Source: Paludibacter sp.
Lineage (GTDB): Bacteria; Bacteroidota; Bacteroidia; Bacteroidales; Paludibacteraceae
DNA length: 64,000 nt
Assembly (NCBI GenBank): GCA_031292575.1
Contig: JARLGX010000008.1
Location: 214,028 to 278,027 of the forward strand
Direction of reading: 5' to 3'
In this document: one piece after another, positions 64,000-64,000 of the stretch
Layout of the letters: the number at the start of each line of letters is the position of its first letter
Numbering within the stretch: the first letter of the stretch is position 1
The notes under the pieces: model-generated
What the model saw: the letters and a program-made list of their open reading frames with translations, nothing else
The model's database searches: none
What the model was told of the DNA's origin: nothing
Position numbers and translations under genes: made by a program

Positions 64000-64000
64000 T

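Noticed and set aside
1-64000. CRISPR arrays, rRNA or intact tRNA genes
   Set aside because: No regularly spaced direct repeats and no rRNA or complete tRNA pattern were seen by eye; a dedicated search was not possible.

Overview
The window comes from a Bacteroidota chromosome, most likely order Bacteroidales. The evidence is host promoters of the Bacteroidota type (minus-7 TAnnTTTG, once with TTTG exactly 19 bp upstream, before the L31 gene), type-B L31, DUF3256, DUF4337 and TamB families, a CTnDOT-type conjugation module, and glycan-utilisation genes. The genus cannot be fixed from what is visible.

Layout. (1) 1-14.7 kb is ordinary core chromosome: aldo/keto reductase, YdeI/OmdA protein, DUF4337 protein, an orphan exosortase, tsaD, a TamB-like giant, a DUF3256 protein, L31, an EamA transporter, truA, an acyl-CoA ligase and purU. 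(2) 14.75-15.1 kb is a junction: a terminator, a promoter facing it, a 9-bp direct repeat with 11-bp period, and a GC-rich coding scrap without a start. (3) 15.2-28.1 kb is an AT-rich accessory island with defence-like genes. Five tightly packed plus-strand genes form one apparent operon: AbiEi-like antitoxin, AbiEii toxin, DNA methyltransferase, UvrD-type helicase fused to a Cas4/AddB-like Fe-S nuclease, and a membrane-anchored unknown. Facing it are a SIR2-type NADase gene broken at a nine-A run and a 697-residue unknown partner with ATGA overlap, then a RES-domain gene and a DUF4238 gene. (4) 28.1-30.0 kb has no convincing gene but holds long inverted repeats and a diverged duplication. (5) 30.1-51.7 kb is an ICE core of the CTnDOT kind: traA to traQ without traP (minus), putative oriT and mobA-mobB-mobC (plus), then rteC, a small unknown and the rteB/rteA two-component system (minus). 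No integrase, excision gene or tetQ is present. (6) 51.8-64 kb is a minus-strand carbohydrate cluster: DUF1080, DUF4861, gluconate 5-dehydrogenase-like SDR, GH88, MFS sugar permease, GH43, a serine-hydrolase/alpha-beta-hydrolase fusion, GH97 and the end of a TonB-plug protein. The GH88, DUF4861 and SDR genes point to pectin or other uronic-acid-containing glycans.

How the parts fit. The AbiE pair carries two near-identical palindromes, one next to the promoter and one between the two genes, so the whole TA-methyltransferase-helicase operon may be under one autoregulated switch. SIR2 and RES domains are both NAD+-consuming effector families, so the island carries two candidate NAD-depleting genes side by side. 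The ICE half can encode a pilus, relaxase and coupling protein but cannot be shown to excise itself from what is in the window. Function calls beyond domain recognition are inference.
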